A stretch of 64,000 nucleotides of DNA, taken from Pirellulaceae bacterium. Lineage in GTDB: Bacteria > Planctomycetota > Planctomycetia > Pirellulales > Pirellulaceae. The notes beneath the pieces are model-generated. The model did no database searches and was not told the origin of the DNA. It saw nothing but the letters and a program-made list of their open reading frames with translations. Both the position numbers and the translations under genes were made by a program. Shown one piece after another: positions 1 through 9,494 of the stretch (the stretch's first letter is position 1; each line of letters begins with the position of its first letter). The stretch lies in the NCBI GenBank assembly GCA_026004775.1, contig BPJU01000015.1:62001-126000 (forward strand), in the 5' to 3' direction.

Positions 1-1
1 C

Positions 2-697
2 GGGTGGGTATTGGGCAGTATCGAAACCCATGACTGCCTGTGCCGGTGTCTGGCATGCGAAACGGGACTGAAAATCGTGTCGGTCGATTACCGGCTTGCA
101 CCGGAACACCGCTATCCAGCCGCCGTCGAGGATGCATGGGCCGCCGTCAACTTCTTGTACAACGAGGGCCGGCATTGGGGAATCGATGGCAAAAGGTTGA
201 TCGTCGCCGGCGACAGTGCCGGCGGTAATCTGGCTGCTGTTATGGCGCTCAAAGCACGCGACGAAGGGGCGATCCGATTATCCGGTCAAGTACTCTTATA
301 CCCCGTGCTCGACCACGATTTTGATACCGACTCGTATCGAGCTTTTCAGGAGGGCTACTACCTTACACGCTCAGCCATGATATGGTTCTGGGACCAATAC
401 GTGCCTTGGATAGAAAAACGTAACGAGCCATATGCCGCCCCGCTGCGATGCGCGGATCTACAGGGGCTGGCACCGGCCGTGATCGTGACGGCCGAGTGTG
501 ACCCGTTGCGTGACGAAGCGGCTGCCTATGCCGAGCGGCTCCAGCAGGCGGGCAACAGCGTCTTATACCGATGTTACGAAGGAATGATTCATGGGTTCGT
601 AAGGCGACTACGATTCTGGACAGCCGGCCAGGAAGCGTTGGGGCTGATCGCCCGCCAGATCCGCCGGTGGGTGGAAGGTGATCTGGATCGAGATTGA
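2..697 (+). CDS. alpha/beta hydrolase (HSL-type carboxylesterase/lipase), 5'-truncated by the window edge
   Basis: Predicted cytoplasmic serine esterase of the hormone-sensitive-lipase family. The open frame already reads GWVLGSIETHD at base 2, matching the stretch just after the HGGG oxyanion-hole motif, so the true start lies upstream of the window. The TTG at base 11 is not a credible start. The nucleophile elbow GDSAGG and the SVDYRLAPEHRYPA segment that precedes it are typical of the family. The catalytic Asp probably sits in ECDPLRDEA and the catalytic His in GMIHGF near the end. The visible 231 residues hold the whole triad; only the N-terminal cap and oxyanion loop are missing. The gene converges on the HD hydrolase at 794. 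The substrate cannot be inferred. Confidence 0.9.
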   Translation, partial: GWVLGSIETHDCLCRCLACETGLKIVSVDYRLAPEHRYPAAVEDAWAAVNFLYNEGRHWGIDGKRLIVAGDSAGGNLAAVMALKARDEGAIRLSGQVLLYPVLDHDFDTDSYRAFQEGYYLTRSAMIWFWDQYVPWIEKRNEPYAAPLRCADLQGLAPAVIVTAECDPLRDEAAAYAERLQQAGNSVLYRCYEGMIHGFVRRLRFWTAGQEALGLIARQIRRWVEGDLDRD

Positions 698-793
698 GCT
701 GCGGCGGACGGCCGCGGTTTGACAGGGAATCGCTCCGTACCCGATGCGCCCGATCGAAACTGCCCGCCGGTACAGCCGGCCGGACGGTCCAAT

Positions 794-1387
794 TTAGTCC
801 GGGGCCGAGCCGACCGGTCGTGTGCCATCACCAGGCAGCAACCCTAACTGGGCGGCGTGCGGTCGCAATGCCTGGATCATGAAATTGATGTGCTCTTCCA
901 GTGGTACTCCCAAGTCCTCGGCGCCTCGATAGATATCCTCCCGGTTGACATTGGCGGCGAAGCTTTTTTGTTTCAGTTTCTTGATGACGCTTCGCGCTTC
1001 AAGATCTTCCAGCCTCTGCGGGCGGACCATCGCCACGGCCATGATGAAACCGGCCAGTTCGTCACAGGCGTACAGAGCCTTGTCGAGCAGCGAGCGGCGC
1101 GGGCAGTCCGGCAAGTAATCGGCATGGCTCTTGATCGCATAGATCACCTCTTCCGGATACCCCCGCTCGGCCAGAATCGCAGCTCCTTTGAGCGGGTGGT
1201 CTGGGGGTTGCGGCCAGCGCTCATAATCGAAATCATGCAGCAACCCGACGATGCCCCACTTCTCTTCGTCCTCGCCGAACTTTCGGGCGTAGGCGCGCAT
1301 CGCCGCTTCTACCGCCAGCATGTGCCGCCGCAGACTCTCACTTTTCGTATATTCGCACACCAATTGCCACGCATTTTCTCTTGTCAT
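794..1387 (-). CDS. HD-domain phosphohydrolase family protein
   Basis: Metal-dependent HD hydrolase of 197 aa with no further domain. The HD signature is visible as a His in LRRHMLAVE, the HD pair in LLHDFDYERW, then HPLKGA and KSHADYLPD, followed by DKALYACDEL. This arrangement is that of small stand-alone HD proteins often annotated as HDIG hydrolases. I chose the ATG at 1387 because GGAG lies 6 nt upstream; the ATG at 1402 would add five residues but has a weaker ribosome-binding site. The substrate is unknown. It lies downstream of the TPR gene on the same strand, with about 100 bp between them. Confidence 0.8.
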   Translation of the reverse strand: MTRENAWQLVCEYTKSESLRRHMLAVEAAMRAYARKFGEDEEKWGIVGLLHDFDYERWPQPPDHPLKGAAILAERGYPEEVIYAIKSHADYLPDCPRRSLLDKALYACDELAGFIMAVAMVRPQRLEDLEARSVIKKLKQKSFAANVNREDIYRGAEDLGVPLEEHINFMIQALRPHAAQLGLLPGDGTRPVGSAPD

Positions 1388-1489
1388 GGAATGCTCCGCC
1401 ATGCCAGGCCCCGTGCGAACATGGGCAAACTCAAGAAAGTACTGCGGGATGGGCTATCGGAATCGTGCCAGGTTGCCGGAGACTATGCA

Positions 1490-3169
1490 TCATGTTTCCA
1501 GCAGGTTCTTCTTGGGGATATCCGGTTTTTCCTTGGTTTCCTGCTTTTCACGGAACGGTTTTCCCTGCCGGTAGGTTTCCAGTTCTTTTTTCAATTGTTC
1601 CTTTTGTTCGTCATTTTCGCCGAGTTCCACAGCTTTGGTCGACCATTTGATAGCATTTTCGAAATCGCCCAGTTCGGCATAGGCCGACGCGAGAGTACTG
1701 AGGATGTGCGCCTCTTTGTAGTCGGTCAATTCGCAGGCTTTGAGCGCTAATTCCAAGGCCCGCTTGCCGTCGCGCAGCGAATCTTCCGGCGAGGTGGCCA
1801 AGACCCAAGCCAGGTTATTGAGCAATCCGCTGTCATCCGGCTTCAGTTGTAAAGCTCGATTGTAGTCTTGAATCGCTTCGGCATGCTTCCCGATACTCAA
1901 CAGGGCATCTCCTCGAGCGCGTAGTGCTTGCCAATTGGTGTCGTCTTTTTCGATGATTTCGGTCAAAATCCGTATGGCTTTCCGAGGCCGGTCATCCGCC
2001 ATGCAATAGTAGGCCAACTGAAGTTTGTATTCCGCATTGTTCGGATCGTGTTGGATGAGAAGTTCCATATCTTGAATGGCATCGGTGTAATTTTTCTGGT
2101 AGGCGTAGGCTTGGGCGCGCATGCGGATGGCCAGCACCAGACCCGGTTGGATCTTGAGCACGGTCTGGATGTCGTCCAGAGCGGCTTTAGGGTTCTCTTT
2201 GAGCAAGTGTACCTGGGCTCGGAACAACAGCGTGCGCACGTCGCGACCGTCACGTTTGACCGCTTCATCCAGGTCCCGCAGTGCCGCGTCGTAGTCCTCT
2301 TTGGCCAAGTAGACTTGAGCCCGGGCAACAAGCGCGGCCGGCGACTCTTTGTCCAGCTCCACGGCCCGATTGGCCCATTCGAGGGCGTCGTCCAGCTTGT
2401 CGTCCTGCCGCAGAAGCAGCTCAACGAGAGCCAGGATGTTGGCGAGTTGTTCGGGGTCGTCGCGAGCCAAGTCGCGAAAGATGTGTTCGGCTTCTTCCAC
2501 TTTACCGTTTTCGGCCAGCAATCGTCCGTAAAGTTGGCGGATCTGAACGTTGCTCGGATCGGCTTCCACGGCCAACCGCAACTCTTCCAGTTGCTGCTCG
2601 GGATTGTCACGCAAGCGTGCCCGCAAGGCGTACACTTCGGCTCGCGCCGCCGGTTCGTCGGCCAGCCGCAGTAACTCTTCCGTCGCCTTCAGACCCAGTT
2701 GGCGATCGCCATCCGGCAACAAACAAAGCTCGGCCATCAGCCGGTAGGCTTCCGCCAGGTCCGGCACGTGTTCCGTGGCTTTCTTCAGATCGTCCAGCGC
2801 TCGATCCCGGAGCGTCTGCCAGGAGGGTCCGAACAGGCGTGGCCGCCCCAGCCGGCTGGCCGTCCGCTGGGCCCGCTGCAACAGGCACGAAGCTGCCAGT
2901 TGGTGCGCCAACACGGCATCATCCGGCTGGAGGCCTTCGGCCAGAGCTTCTTCGGCGAGTTTCAGAGCTTCGTCCAATTGCCGCTCGGAGCGAGCCTCCA
3001 AGTGTAATTTCATCGCCTGCTGCAGCTTTTCCCAGCCGGATGCGGTCTGCTGGGCCGCAACCGGCAACGGGGCGGTTGCCAACCAGGTTGCCACAACCAC
3101 GATGCCCGCGTGCACGGCGTAAAGCAAGCCTGTACCTGTGTGCCGCTTTGCGATAGGATCGACTTTCAT
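1490..3169 (-). CDS. secreted tetratricopeptide-repeat (TPR) protein
   Basis: About 559 aa. The N-terminus MKVDPIAKRHTG is followed by a hydrophobic stretch ending in PLPVAAQQ, which reads as a Sec signal peptide. The rest is a run of roughly ten TPR units, for example AALVARAQVYLAKEDYDAAL, LRARGDALLSIGKHAEAI and LSTLASAYAELGDFENAI. The tail is charged and rich in Lys and Glu. TPR superhelices mediate protein-protein contacts, and nothing here indicates the partner. The ATG at 3169 has AAGGTGG just upstream and puts the signal peptide at the N-terminus; the upstream ATG at 3187 would add six residues. It diverges from the TrmH-like gene at 3262. Confidence 0.85.
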   Translation of the reverse strand: MKVDPIAKRHTGTGLLYAVHAGIVVVATWLATAPLPVAAQQTASGWEKLQQAMKLHLEARSERQLDEALKLAEEALAEGLQPDDAVLAHQLAASCLLQRAQRTASRLGRPRLFGPSWQTLRDRALDDLKKATEHVPDLAEAYRLMAELCLLPDGDRQLGLKATEELLRLADEPAARAEVYALRARLRDNPEQQLEELRLAVEADPSNVQIRQLYGRLLAENGKVEEAEHIFRDLARDDPEQLANILALVELLLRQDDKLDDALEWANRAVELDKESPAALVARAQVYLAKEDYDAALRDLDEAVKRDGRDVRTLLFRAQVHLLKENPKAALDDIQTVLKIQPGLVLAIRMRAQAYAYQKNYTDAIQDMELLIQHDPNNAEYKLQLAYYCMADDRPRKAIRILTEIIEKDDTNWQALRARGDALLSIGKHAEAIQDYNRALQLKPDDSGLLNNLAWVLATSPEDSLRDGKRALELALKACELTDYKEAHILSTLASAYAELGDFENAIKWSTKAVELGENDEQKEQLKKELETYRQGKPFREKQETKEKPDIPKKNLLET

Positions 3170-3261
3170 GGCACCACCTTGAATCAATAGGGCAGGACTC
3201 CCACGAGTTGGTTCTTTCTTATTATGCCGTGTTTTGGTGTATCCGGCTATCCGAGTTACTT

Positions 3262-4077
3262 ATGCGAATCAGCAGCGTACACAATCCTCGACTGAAGGCG
3301 GCGGCACGGCTGCGGGACCATGCCGAACGCCGGCGAAGCGGTCGCACTTTGGTTGACGGCCTGCGCGAGATCGCCTGTGCTTTGCGCCACGCCGGTTGCG
3401 TCGAATCGTTGTTTTGTCTGCCGGAGGCATGCACCAGTGACCAGCACCAACGCTTGTTGCGCGAAGCCGCCGGGCAAGGAGCGGTGTGCTACGAGTTGTC
3501 CGAAGCGGCGTTCCGGCGACTGGCCTACGGCGAACGGGGCGATGGGATGGTAGCCGTCGTGCGCTGCCCGGTGGCGTCGCTCGAACAACTGGCTTCGGCC
3601 GGCCGCCCGCTGGTGGTGGTCCTGGAAGCCGTGGAGAAACCGGGCAACATCGGCGCCGTAGCACGAACGGTTGATGCCACAGGCGGGGCCTTGATCATCG
3701 CCGATGGCCGCACCGACATTTTTAACCCCAACGCCATCCGCGCCAGTCTTGGTACACTCTTCACCATCCCCGTAGCCGAAGGTACGTCGACCGAGGTGCG
3801 CCGATGGCTCGAGCAGCACGACTATCGTGTGGTGGCTGCCGCCGTGGAAGCGGAAAGGATCTACTGGGAAGTGGATCTGGCAGGCCGGACTGCTTTCGTG
3901 CTGGGCAGTGAGGCCGCCGGGCTATCCGACTGCTGGAAAGGCGCCGGTATCACGCCGGTCCGGTTGCCCATGCGAGGTGCAGCCGACAGCTTGAATGTGT
4001 CGGTTACGGCGGCGGTGCTGGCATTCGAATGGTGCCGCCAATCCGCCGCTCATACCGGCCAACCGCCCAGCCGTTGA
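3262..4077 (+). CDS. TrmH/SpoU family RNA 2'-O-methyltransferase
   Basis: Transfers methyl from S-adenosylmethionine to a ribose 2'-OH in rRNA or tRNA; the exact nucleotide is not inferable. The N-terminal part, with ISSVHNPRLKAAARLRDHAE, is the SpoU substrate-binding domain. The C-terminal SPOUT domain carries motif 1 (EKPGNIGAVARTVDA), motif 2 (VLGSEAAGLS) and motif 3 (LPMRGAADSLNVSVTAAV), the trefoil-knot cofactor site. I use the ATG at 3262 (MRISSVHN) because it begins the family domain; the open frame extends 18 codons upstream with no matching sequence. About 271 aa, normal length. The stop abuts the CorC-like gene's stop with no gap. Confidence 0.9.
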   Translation: MRISSVHNPRLKAAARLRDHAERRRSGRTLVDGLREIACALRHAGCVESLFCLPEACTSDQHQRLLREAAGQGAVCYELSEAAFRRLAYGERGDGMVAVVRCPVASLEQLASAGRPLVVVLEAVEKPGNIGAVARTVDATGGALIIADGRTDIFNPNAIRASLGTLFTIPVAEGTSTEVRRWLEQHDYRVVAAAVEAERIYWEVDLAGRTAFVLGSEAAGLSDCWKGAGITPVRLPMRGAADSLNVSVTAAVLAFEWCRQSAAHTGQPPSR

Positions 4078-5367
4078 TTACCATTCGATCCGTACTCGCC
4101 GCACTCTGCGCGTGTCAGCCTCCAGCACGGTGAACTGCTGCTCGTTAATCTGAAACTTCTCACCGGCTGCGGGAATCCGCCCCAATTGGCTGATCAAGTA
4201 GCCGGCAATCGTGTCGTAGTCGTCGTCTTCGTCGATACCCAGGTCCAGTTGGCGATTCAGTTCGCTGACCAGCACCGTGCCATCCACCTCACAACTGTTG
4301 GGACCGGTGCAGACGATGGCGGGAGTCGGGTCGGGCTTTTCGGTTTCGTCGAAAATCTCCCCCACGATTTCCTCCAGAATGTCTTCGGTGGTGATCAGCC
4401 CTTCCACGGCACCATATTCGTCGACGACCAGAGCCAGGTGGCGTCGGGAAGCGAGTAGTTCGGCCAACAGCGGGTCCAAGCGTGTGCGCCTGGGTACGAA
4501 ATAGGGCGGCCGCAGCAGTTCCTGCCACGGTTTGCGTTTGGCGGGCAGCTCCAGCCACTGGGGCAACAAGTCTTTCAGGTAGAGGATGCCGATAATGCGA
4601 TCCAGCGACCCGTCGTAGACGGGGATGCGAGCTCGGCCGCAACGAGCCGCCTCACGCATCAATTCGTCCCACGACACGCTTGCCGGCACTGCCCGGATGC
4701 GGTCCCGCGGCGTCATGACGTCGGCCACATCGCGGTCGGCCAAGGCAAGGATTCGGTCGATCATTTGCCCGGCACTGGCAGCCAACCAACCATGGTGGAC
4801 GCCGACGGCGATCAACTGATGCACGCTTTCGGTGAACTGCTCGACCTGCTCGACCCGGCTGTGCGTATCGGAATCTGACGGGTGTGTACCGGCCGCTCGC
4901 TCCCAAAACCGCACCACCGGCAGCAGCAAGCCGGCCGGCCAGTACCAGAGGGGCCACATGCGATGGAAGAACTCGGGGCGGCCCCAGCGAGCAATCGCCA
5001 ATGGCAGGATGAAACCGGCCAGCAACGCCAGAGCGACCACCAGGCCCAATGGCAAAACATCCCTGGTCAGCTCGGACCGGGCAACATCGTTACCGGAGGG
5101 GATCCAGGCACGCCAGCGGTAAATGGTAAGCGCTGCGGCCAGGCCGAGGCCGGCGGCCGTCGCGCCGCAACAGGCAAGCCGCACGGCCTGCCCCCTTTGC
5201 TCGATCTGAGTGGCGCGCGTGGCATTGACTCGCCGCGCATAACGCAACAGCGCTTGAAGGGTTACGGCATCCAGCCCGTGAGCCGCCACAGCAAAGTGGA
5301 GCGTGGCGAGCCACGCCATCGATACAGCCGTGATGTAGACGATCTGATCCATCGCTCGGAGGGTCAC
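4078..5367 (-). CDS. CNNM/CorC-HlyC family CBS-domain membrane protein
   Basis: Integral membrane protein of about 429 aa, of the type annotated as hemolysin-C/CorC or CNNM transporters. Three or four hydrophobic segments lie in the first 160 residues. They are followed by a CBS pair (VADVMTPRDRIRAV to GILYLKDLL, and a second CBS containing LALVVDEYGAVEGLITTEDILEEIVGEIFDE), then a CorC/HlyC C-terminal domain (DDDYDTIAGYLISQLGRIP). The VDEYG...TxEDxLEExVGxI signature is diagnostic of the family, which is linked to Mg/Co homeostasis. The GTG start overlaps the ybeY stop (GTGA), so it is translationally coupled as last gene of the phoH operon. An ATG at 5352 is an alternative start. Confidence 0.88.
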   Translation of the reverse strand: MTLRAMDQIVYITAVSMAWLATLHFAVAAHGLDAVTLQALLRYARRVNATRATQIEQRGQAVRLACCGATAAGLGLAAALTIYRWRAWIPSGNDVARSELTRDVLPLGLVVALALLAGFILPLAIARWGRPEFFHRMWPLWYWPAGLLLPVVRFWERAAGTHPSDSDTHSRVEQVEQFTESVHQLIAVGVHHGWLAASAGQMIDRILALADRDVADVMTPRDRIRAVPASVSWDELMREAARCGRARIPVYDGSLDRIIGILYLKDLLPQWLELPAKRKPWQELLRPPYFVPRRTRLDPLLAELLASRRHLALVVDEYGAVEGLITTEDILEEIVGEIFDETEKPDPTPAIVCTGPNSCEVDGTVLVSELNRQLDLGIDEDDDYDTIAGYLISQLGRIPAAGEKFQINEQQFTVLEADTRRVRRVRIEW

Positions 5368-5885
5368 CGGATACTACGGGGAGGCGTGAGTTGGGCGATG
5401 TACCGCTTGCCCAGCCGATTGGTCTCGGCATGGCGCTCGGCCAAAGCCGGATCGACCTGCCCCAAGTAATAGCACTCAGCCCGCCGCATCCGCCGGCGCT
5501 GTGCCGGATCGGCGTCCTCATAGCCGACCAGATGCAAGCATCCGTGGATGAAATACAAAAGCAACTCGTCGGCTACGCCCCACCCGATGCGCTCCGCCTC
5601 ACGCCTCGCCGTGTCCCCGCACGCGATCACCTCGCCATCCAGCCAACCGGGATGTTGGCCCTCATCCAATCGAAAACTCAACACATCCGTGGTGTAGTTG
5701 TGTTCCAGATAGCGTGAGTTGAGTTGATACATCTGCGCATCATCAACCACTGCCAGGCTGAGTTCCCCGTACTGCACACCGGCATCGGCCATGATCGTGC
5801 CAACCACCCGCCGGACGCGACGCCGGTCGAGCGGGTAGCGGCGAGGGCAAGCGATCGCGATATGCAACTGAGGAAAGGGACTCAC
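5364..5885 (-). CDS. ybeY: endoribonuclease YbeY (rRNA maturation factor)
   Basis: Single-strand-specific metallo-RNase of 173 aa involved in 16S rRNA 3'-end maturation and ribosome quality control. The NSRYLEHNYTTDVLSFRLDE segment matches the conserved YbeY region, and the metal site is HGCLHLVGYEDAD. The usual motif is HGxLHLxGYDH, with three His ligands. Here the first two are present, but the third position is Asp, with Glu replacing the preceding Asp. An Asp could still bind zinc. It sits 10 bp after the 7TM-HD gene and overlaps the CorC-like gene, which matches the widely conserved phoH-ybeY-corC order and supports the assignment. Confidence 0.93.
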   Translation of the reverse strand: MSPFPQLHIAIACPRRYPLDRRRVRRVVGTIMADAGVQYGELSLAVVDDAQMYQLNSRYLEHNYTTDVLSFRLDEGQHPGWLDGEVIACGDTARREAERIGWGVADELLLYFIHGCLHLVGYEDADPAQRRRMRRAECYYLGQVDPALAERHAETNRLGKRYIAQLTPPRSIR

Positions 5886-5895
5886 GGTAGATTCC

Positions 5896-8235
5896 TTAAA
5901 CGGTTTGTTGTTGAGGATATTTCACGCGACTGTGATAAAATGCCGTGACAGATTTTACCAGACTTTCTTCGATCAATCGCAGTTCGCGCAACGTCAAATT
6001 ACATTCGTCAAATTGTCCATCGAGAAGTTTATTGAGGGCAATTTCATGGATGAGATTCTCGATGCGGGACGGGTTGGGATCGACGAGTGTCCGGCAGGCG
6101 CTTTCGGCCGCATCGGCCAACATCATCACCGCGGCTTCTTTGGTTTGTGGTTTGGGACCGGGATAACGGAAGCTCCCTTCGTCCAGCTCCCCATAGTCGG
6201 GATCGCCGGCATGGCGCTTGGCCGCCTGGTCATAGAAGTACGCGACCAGTGTGGTGCCGTGATGCTGTTCGATGAAATCGATGATCGATTGCGGCAGTCG
6301 GTGACGGCGCGCCAGTTCCACGCCGTCTTTGACGTGGGAGATGATCACCAGCGTGCTCATCGCCGGCACCAGCCCGCCGTGGGGATTACCGCCCGTTCCC
6401 TGGTTTTCCACGAAGTATTCGGGTTTGAGCATTTTGCCGATGTCATGGAAGTAGGCCCCCACCCGAGCCAGCAGGCCGTTGGCCCCGATCGCTTCGGCAG
6501 CGGCTTCCGCCAAAGCCGCTACGTTGATCGAATGGTTATAGGTCCCTGGGGCTCGGCGAGCCAATTCCTGCAACAGCGGATGGGCCGGATCGCCCAGTTC
6601 CAACAGACTCAAGTCGGTCTGCACGTCGAACCACCGCTCCACGAACGGCAGCAGGCCCGTCATCAACAAGGCCGCCAGGATCGAAGCGAAACCGTACCAG
6701 CAGGAACCGGCGGCCAGCAAAGCAATAAAGGTGATGGGCGAATCGGGCGGGAACCACCGCTGGTAGAAGGCGGAAGGATTCGGGGCGGCGAACGGCTGTC
6801 CGAACAGCGTCCCCAGACCTGCGGTAGTGGCGGCTACCATGGCTGCGGCCAGTGTGCCGACCACCAACAGGTGCGTGCGGTGCCGCACGCGTCCCAACAA
6901 CAAAGCCGGCGCGGCTGCCGAAGCCACCAGCAAGATGAATTCGGGAAGCTCAAAGCCCACCGTCACCACCACGATCAACCCCACGGCGGCGCTCACCAAC
7001 AGTGCCAGCTCGCGGTGATAGGCGATCGTAACGGTCAGCGCCAGTAGCGTCAGCGGAATGGTCTCGGCCCGCCAGCCGCCCCGTGATGTGCTGATGGCCA
7101 GACAGACCGTCACCACCACCACGGCCAGCATTTGTGCCAGGCGGCGCGGATCGCTGAGCAACCGCACCTCGTGAAAATAACAGTACGTCCCGCACAACAC
7201 GTACAACGCCAAATACATGCCCAACACGGCACAACTTCGGGCCAATATGGACCAGGAATCAAGCTGGTCGAGCATCGCCTGATATTCGCGTCGCAACAGG
7301 GCCAGCTCGGCATCTCCCAACGGCCGGCCGGCCGGCACCAGGCGTGTGCCCACCAGGTAAGATACCTCAACCGGCTCCACACTCTGTTCGGCTTTGCGAC
7401 GCTCGGCCTCCGAGGCATCTTCATCCAGCGAGAGTGTGACCGGCAATTTGTGTATCCGTATCCATTGCGCTGCCAGGCCTGCAAGCAGCGCTGCCTGGGA
7501 CTGATCGAAGCCGGCACCCGCGAAGCCTTCCTCCAAGTTTTCGTCCAGGCGCGCCATCACTTCGGCGATCCGCACTTCCCGTACTTCCACACGGTGTCGG
7601 CTTTGAGGGCTGCCGGCCGGATAGACCCACAACGTCATTTGGCTGCCGTCTTCCATGCGGTGTGTGAGGCTCTCGAGCAGTCCGTTGCGCTCCGCATCAG
7701 CCAGAGCCAGTTGCAGGCCGCGTTCAAAGCGAGTCAGTTCCTTGTCGTCGGCCAGGATCTGATGGATTTGTTGATAGACGGTCGGGATTTGGTCCGGCGG
7801 GGACTCCGGCGGCAGGAAATCCCGCCAGTATTCGGGGGCTTGGGGGCTGGTGGGCGGCGTGCTGAGGAGCTGAAACAGGTGGTTTTTCAGGGCCTTGCGC
7901 AGTTCGACCAGCGGTTGGGGGTCGTTCCGGTAAATACAGACCGTTTCGGCCCGCGCTTGCCGGCGACGAGCTTCCGTGGCCGCCTCGTCCCGCATGCGGA
8001 ACGCCACGCGTGCGGTAATGTCGCGGCCGGGCACATAGCCGCTGCGGTAAGGGAAACCGGGAGCCCAGGCGCCGCTCAAAACGAGCAAACACAAGGCGGC
8101 CCCCATGGCAATGCCCAGGTTCCGCCACACGACCGGGTCCCGGCCCCAGGCGAGCCATTGGGCGGTGCGCCCAGGAATCACCACGCGTCGATTGACACGT
8201 ACGGCACGCGATCGACTCGTACTACCTGAGGACAT
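5896..8235 (-). CDS. 7TM-HD cyclic-dinucleotide phosphodiesterase family protein (PgpH/YqfF-like)
   Basis: About 779 aa. A short cytoplasmic N-terminus leads into one membrane helix (LGIAMGAALCLLVLSGAW), an extracytoplasmic domain of roughly 300 residues, a multi-helix membrane block, then a cytoplasmic HD domain. The HD residues are seen in TYNHSINVAAL, AYFHDIGKMLKPEYFVENQ, ISHVKDG and EQHHGTTLV. Characterised relatives (PgpH) hydrolyse c-di-AMP, so a second-messenger phosphodiesterase is likely but inferred. I set the start at the ATG at 8235, 2 nt after the phoH stop; the longer frame reaching 8349 would run into phoH and shows no domain. Second gene of the phoH operon. Confidence 0.9.
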   Translation of the reverse strand: MSSGSTSRSRAVRVNRRVVIPGRTAQWLAWGRDPVVWRNLGIAMGAALCLLVLSGAWAPGFPYRSGYVPGRDITARVAFRMRDEAATEARRRQARAETVCIYRNDPQPLVELRKALKNHLFQLLSTPPTSPQAPEYWRDFLPPESPPDQIPTVYQQIHQILADDKELTRFERGLQLALADAERNGLLESLTHRMEDGSQMTLWVYPAGSPQSRHRVEVREVRIAEVMARLDENLEEGFAGAGFDQSQAALLAGLAAQWIRIHKLPVTLSLDEDASEAERRKAEQSVEPVEVSYLVGTRLVPAGRPLGDAELALLRREYQAMLDQLDSWSILARSCAVLGMYLALYVLCGTYCYFHEVRLLSDPRRLAQMLAVVVVTVCLAISTSRGGWRAETIPLTLLALTVTIAYHRELALLVSAAVGLIVVVTVGFELPEFILLVASAAAPALLLGRVRHRTHLLVVGTLAAAMVAATTAGLGTLFGQPFAAPNPSAFYQRWFPPDSPITFIALLAAGSCWYGFASILAALLMTGLLPFVERWFDVQTDLSLLELGDPAHPLLQELARRAPGTYNHSINVAALAEAAAEAIGANGLLARVGAYFHDIGKMLKPEYFVENQGTGGNPHGGLVPAMSTLVIISHVKDGVELARRHRLPQSIIDFIEQHHGTTLVAYFYDQAAKRHAGDPDYGELDEGSFRYPGPKPQTKEAAVMMLADAAESACRTLVDPNPSRIENLIHEIALNKLLDGQFDECNLTLRELRLIEESLVKSVTAFYHSRVKYPQQQTV

Positions 8236-8237
8236 AA

Positions 8238-9200
8238 TTATCGACGATGAGCCTTGTGAGCCGCATCGGCCCCTTGCTCGTAAGCCTGAACGATCTGTTG
8301 CACGAGGCGGTGGCGGACGATGTCCCCGCGGTCCAAATACACCTGGCAAATCCCTTCGATCCCGCGCAGCCGATGCAGGGCATCCACCAGCCCGCTTCGC
8401 GTCCCCTCGCGAAGATCAATCTGAGTAATGTCACCACAAACCACGATTTTCGCCTCGTTGCCCATACGGGTCAAAAACATTTTCATCTGCGAGACGGTGG
8501 CGTTCTGCGCCTCATCCAAAATAATGAATGCCTCGTTCAACGTCCGCCCGCGCATGTAGGCCAGGGGAATCACTTCGATGACGTCCTGCTCCATGAAGCG
8601 CTTCATCAGCTCATAATCGATCATGTCGCGCAACGCATCCAGCAGCGGGCGCAAGTAGGGACCGATCTTGGCATAAAGATCCCCCGGCAGAAACCCCAGA
8701 CTCTCCCCAGCCTCAACCGCCGGCCGCACCAGCACGATCTTCCGCACCAGGCGGTGCTTCAACGCTTCGACCGCCAATGCCACCGCCAAATAGGTCTTGC
8801 CCGTGCCGGCCGGCCCCACCACGAACGTCAACGGATGCTCACGCACCGCCTGCACGTACCGGGCCTGCCCCACGGTCCGCGCTTCAATATGCCGGCCACT
8901 CTGGTACACGTCGATCGGTGATGAACGCACCGCCGGGCCCTTGCCCAACAACCGATCGACTACCATCCGTACGTCGTCGACTGTCAACATGCCGCGGCGG
9001 GCCAAATGAGCCTGCAACTGTTCCAGAGCTTCCGTAGCCTGCTGAACGTCCCCTTCGGCCCCCGCCACACGGATCTGGCCGTCACGATGCGTAATCTTGA
9101 CGTGAAAAGCTTCCCGCAATAACCGAAGATGCTGATCCCGGGCCCCAAACAGCGGCAACAGCCACTCGGGATCCATTAAAGACACGGTGGCTTGTATCAT
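8238..9200 (-). CDS. phoH: PhoH-like ATPase
   Basis: P-loop ATPase of about 320 aa. The N-terminal KH-like portion (EAFHVKITHRDGQIRVAG) precedes the PhoH domain, which has Walker A GPAGTGKT and a Walker B-like FIILDEAQNA, then LTRMGNEAKIVVCGD. Members are RNA-linked ATPases or helicases. Being encoded next to ybeY suggests a role in RNA metabolism, but its exact activity is not settled. The start at 9200 (MIQATVSL) matches family N-termini; the open frame runs 28 codons further without similarity. First gene of a four-gene minus-strand operon. The roughly 290 bp upstream contain a 15-bp dyad at 9398. Confidence 0.92.
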   Translation of the reverse strand: MIQATVSLMDPEWLLPLFGARDQHLRLLREAFHVKITHRDGQIRVAGAEGDVQQATEALEQLQAHLARRGMLTVDDVRMVVDRLLGKGPAVRSSPIDVYQSGRHIEARTVGQARYVQAVREHPLTFVVGPAGTGKTYLAVALAVEALKHRLVRKIVLVRPAVEAGESLGFLPGDLYAKIGPYLRPLLDALRDMIDYELMKRFMEQDVIEVIPLAYMRGRTLNEAFIILDEAQNATVSQMKMFLTRMGNEAKIVVCGDITQIDLREGTRSGLVDALHRLRGIEGICQVYLDRGDIVRHRLVQQIVQAYEQGADAAHKAHRR

Positions 9201-9397
9201 CGACCCTGCGCCGCCCTCACAGACGACGCCCCACATCCGCTGAGCCGCCTGCTGGTCTCCCGTCGAGACCCATCCGGCCCCCAAACGGCTCTCTGCGTCG
9301 CAGCTTGCCGGGTTGCAACTTGCCCTGCAAACCCGACCGCGCTATCCAACCATAGTCCCTGCCGACCCCGGTAGCAAGGTCGGCTGCCGTCTTCATA

Positions 9398-9412
9398 CCA
9401 CCTATGGTGTAT
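9398..9412. promoter_or_regulatory. candidate operator or promoter element, 15-bp dyad box (copy 1)
   Basis: CCACCTATGGTGTAT lies in the cdsA-phoH gap about 200 bp upstream of phoH. It contains CACC-TAT-GGTG and, allowing one extra base, the symmetry extends to ATAC on the left and GTAT on the right. An AT-rich tract (ATATAAAATG) follows. An identical 15-mer occurs at 18767-18781 upstream of another gene. Function is inferred only; a few shared 15-mers are expected by chance in 64 kb. Confidence 0.3.
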
Positions 9413-9494
9413 ATAAAATGACACCATTGTTCAATCCGGTGATGCCTTCCGGGCCGGATACTGTAATTTTACGGCTCAATCAGGGCACAGCGGT

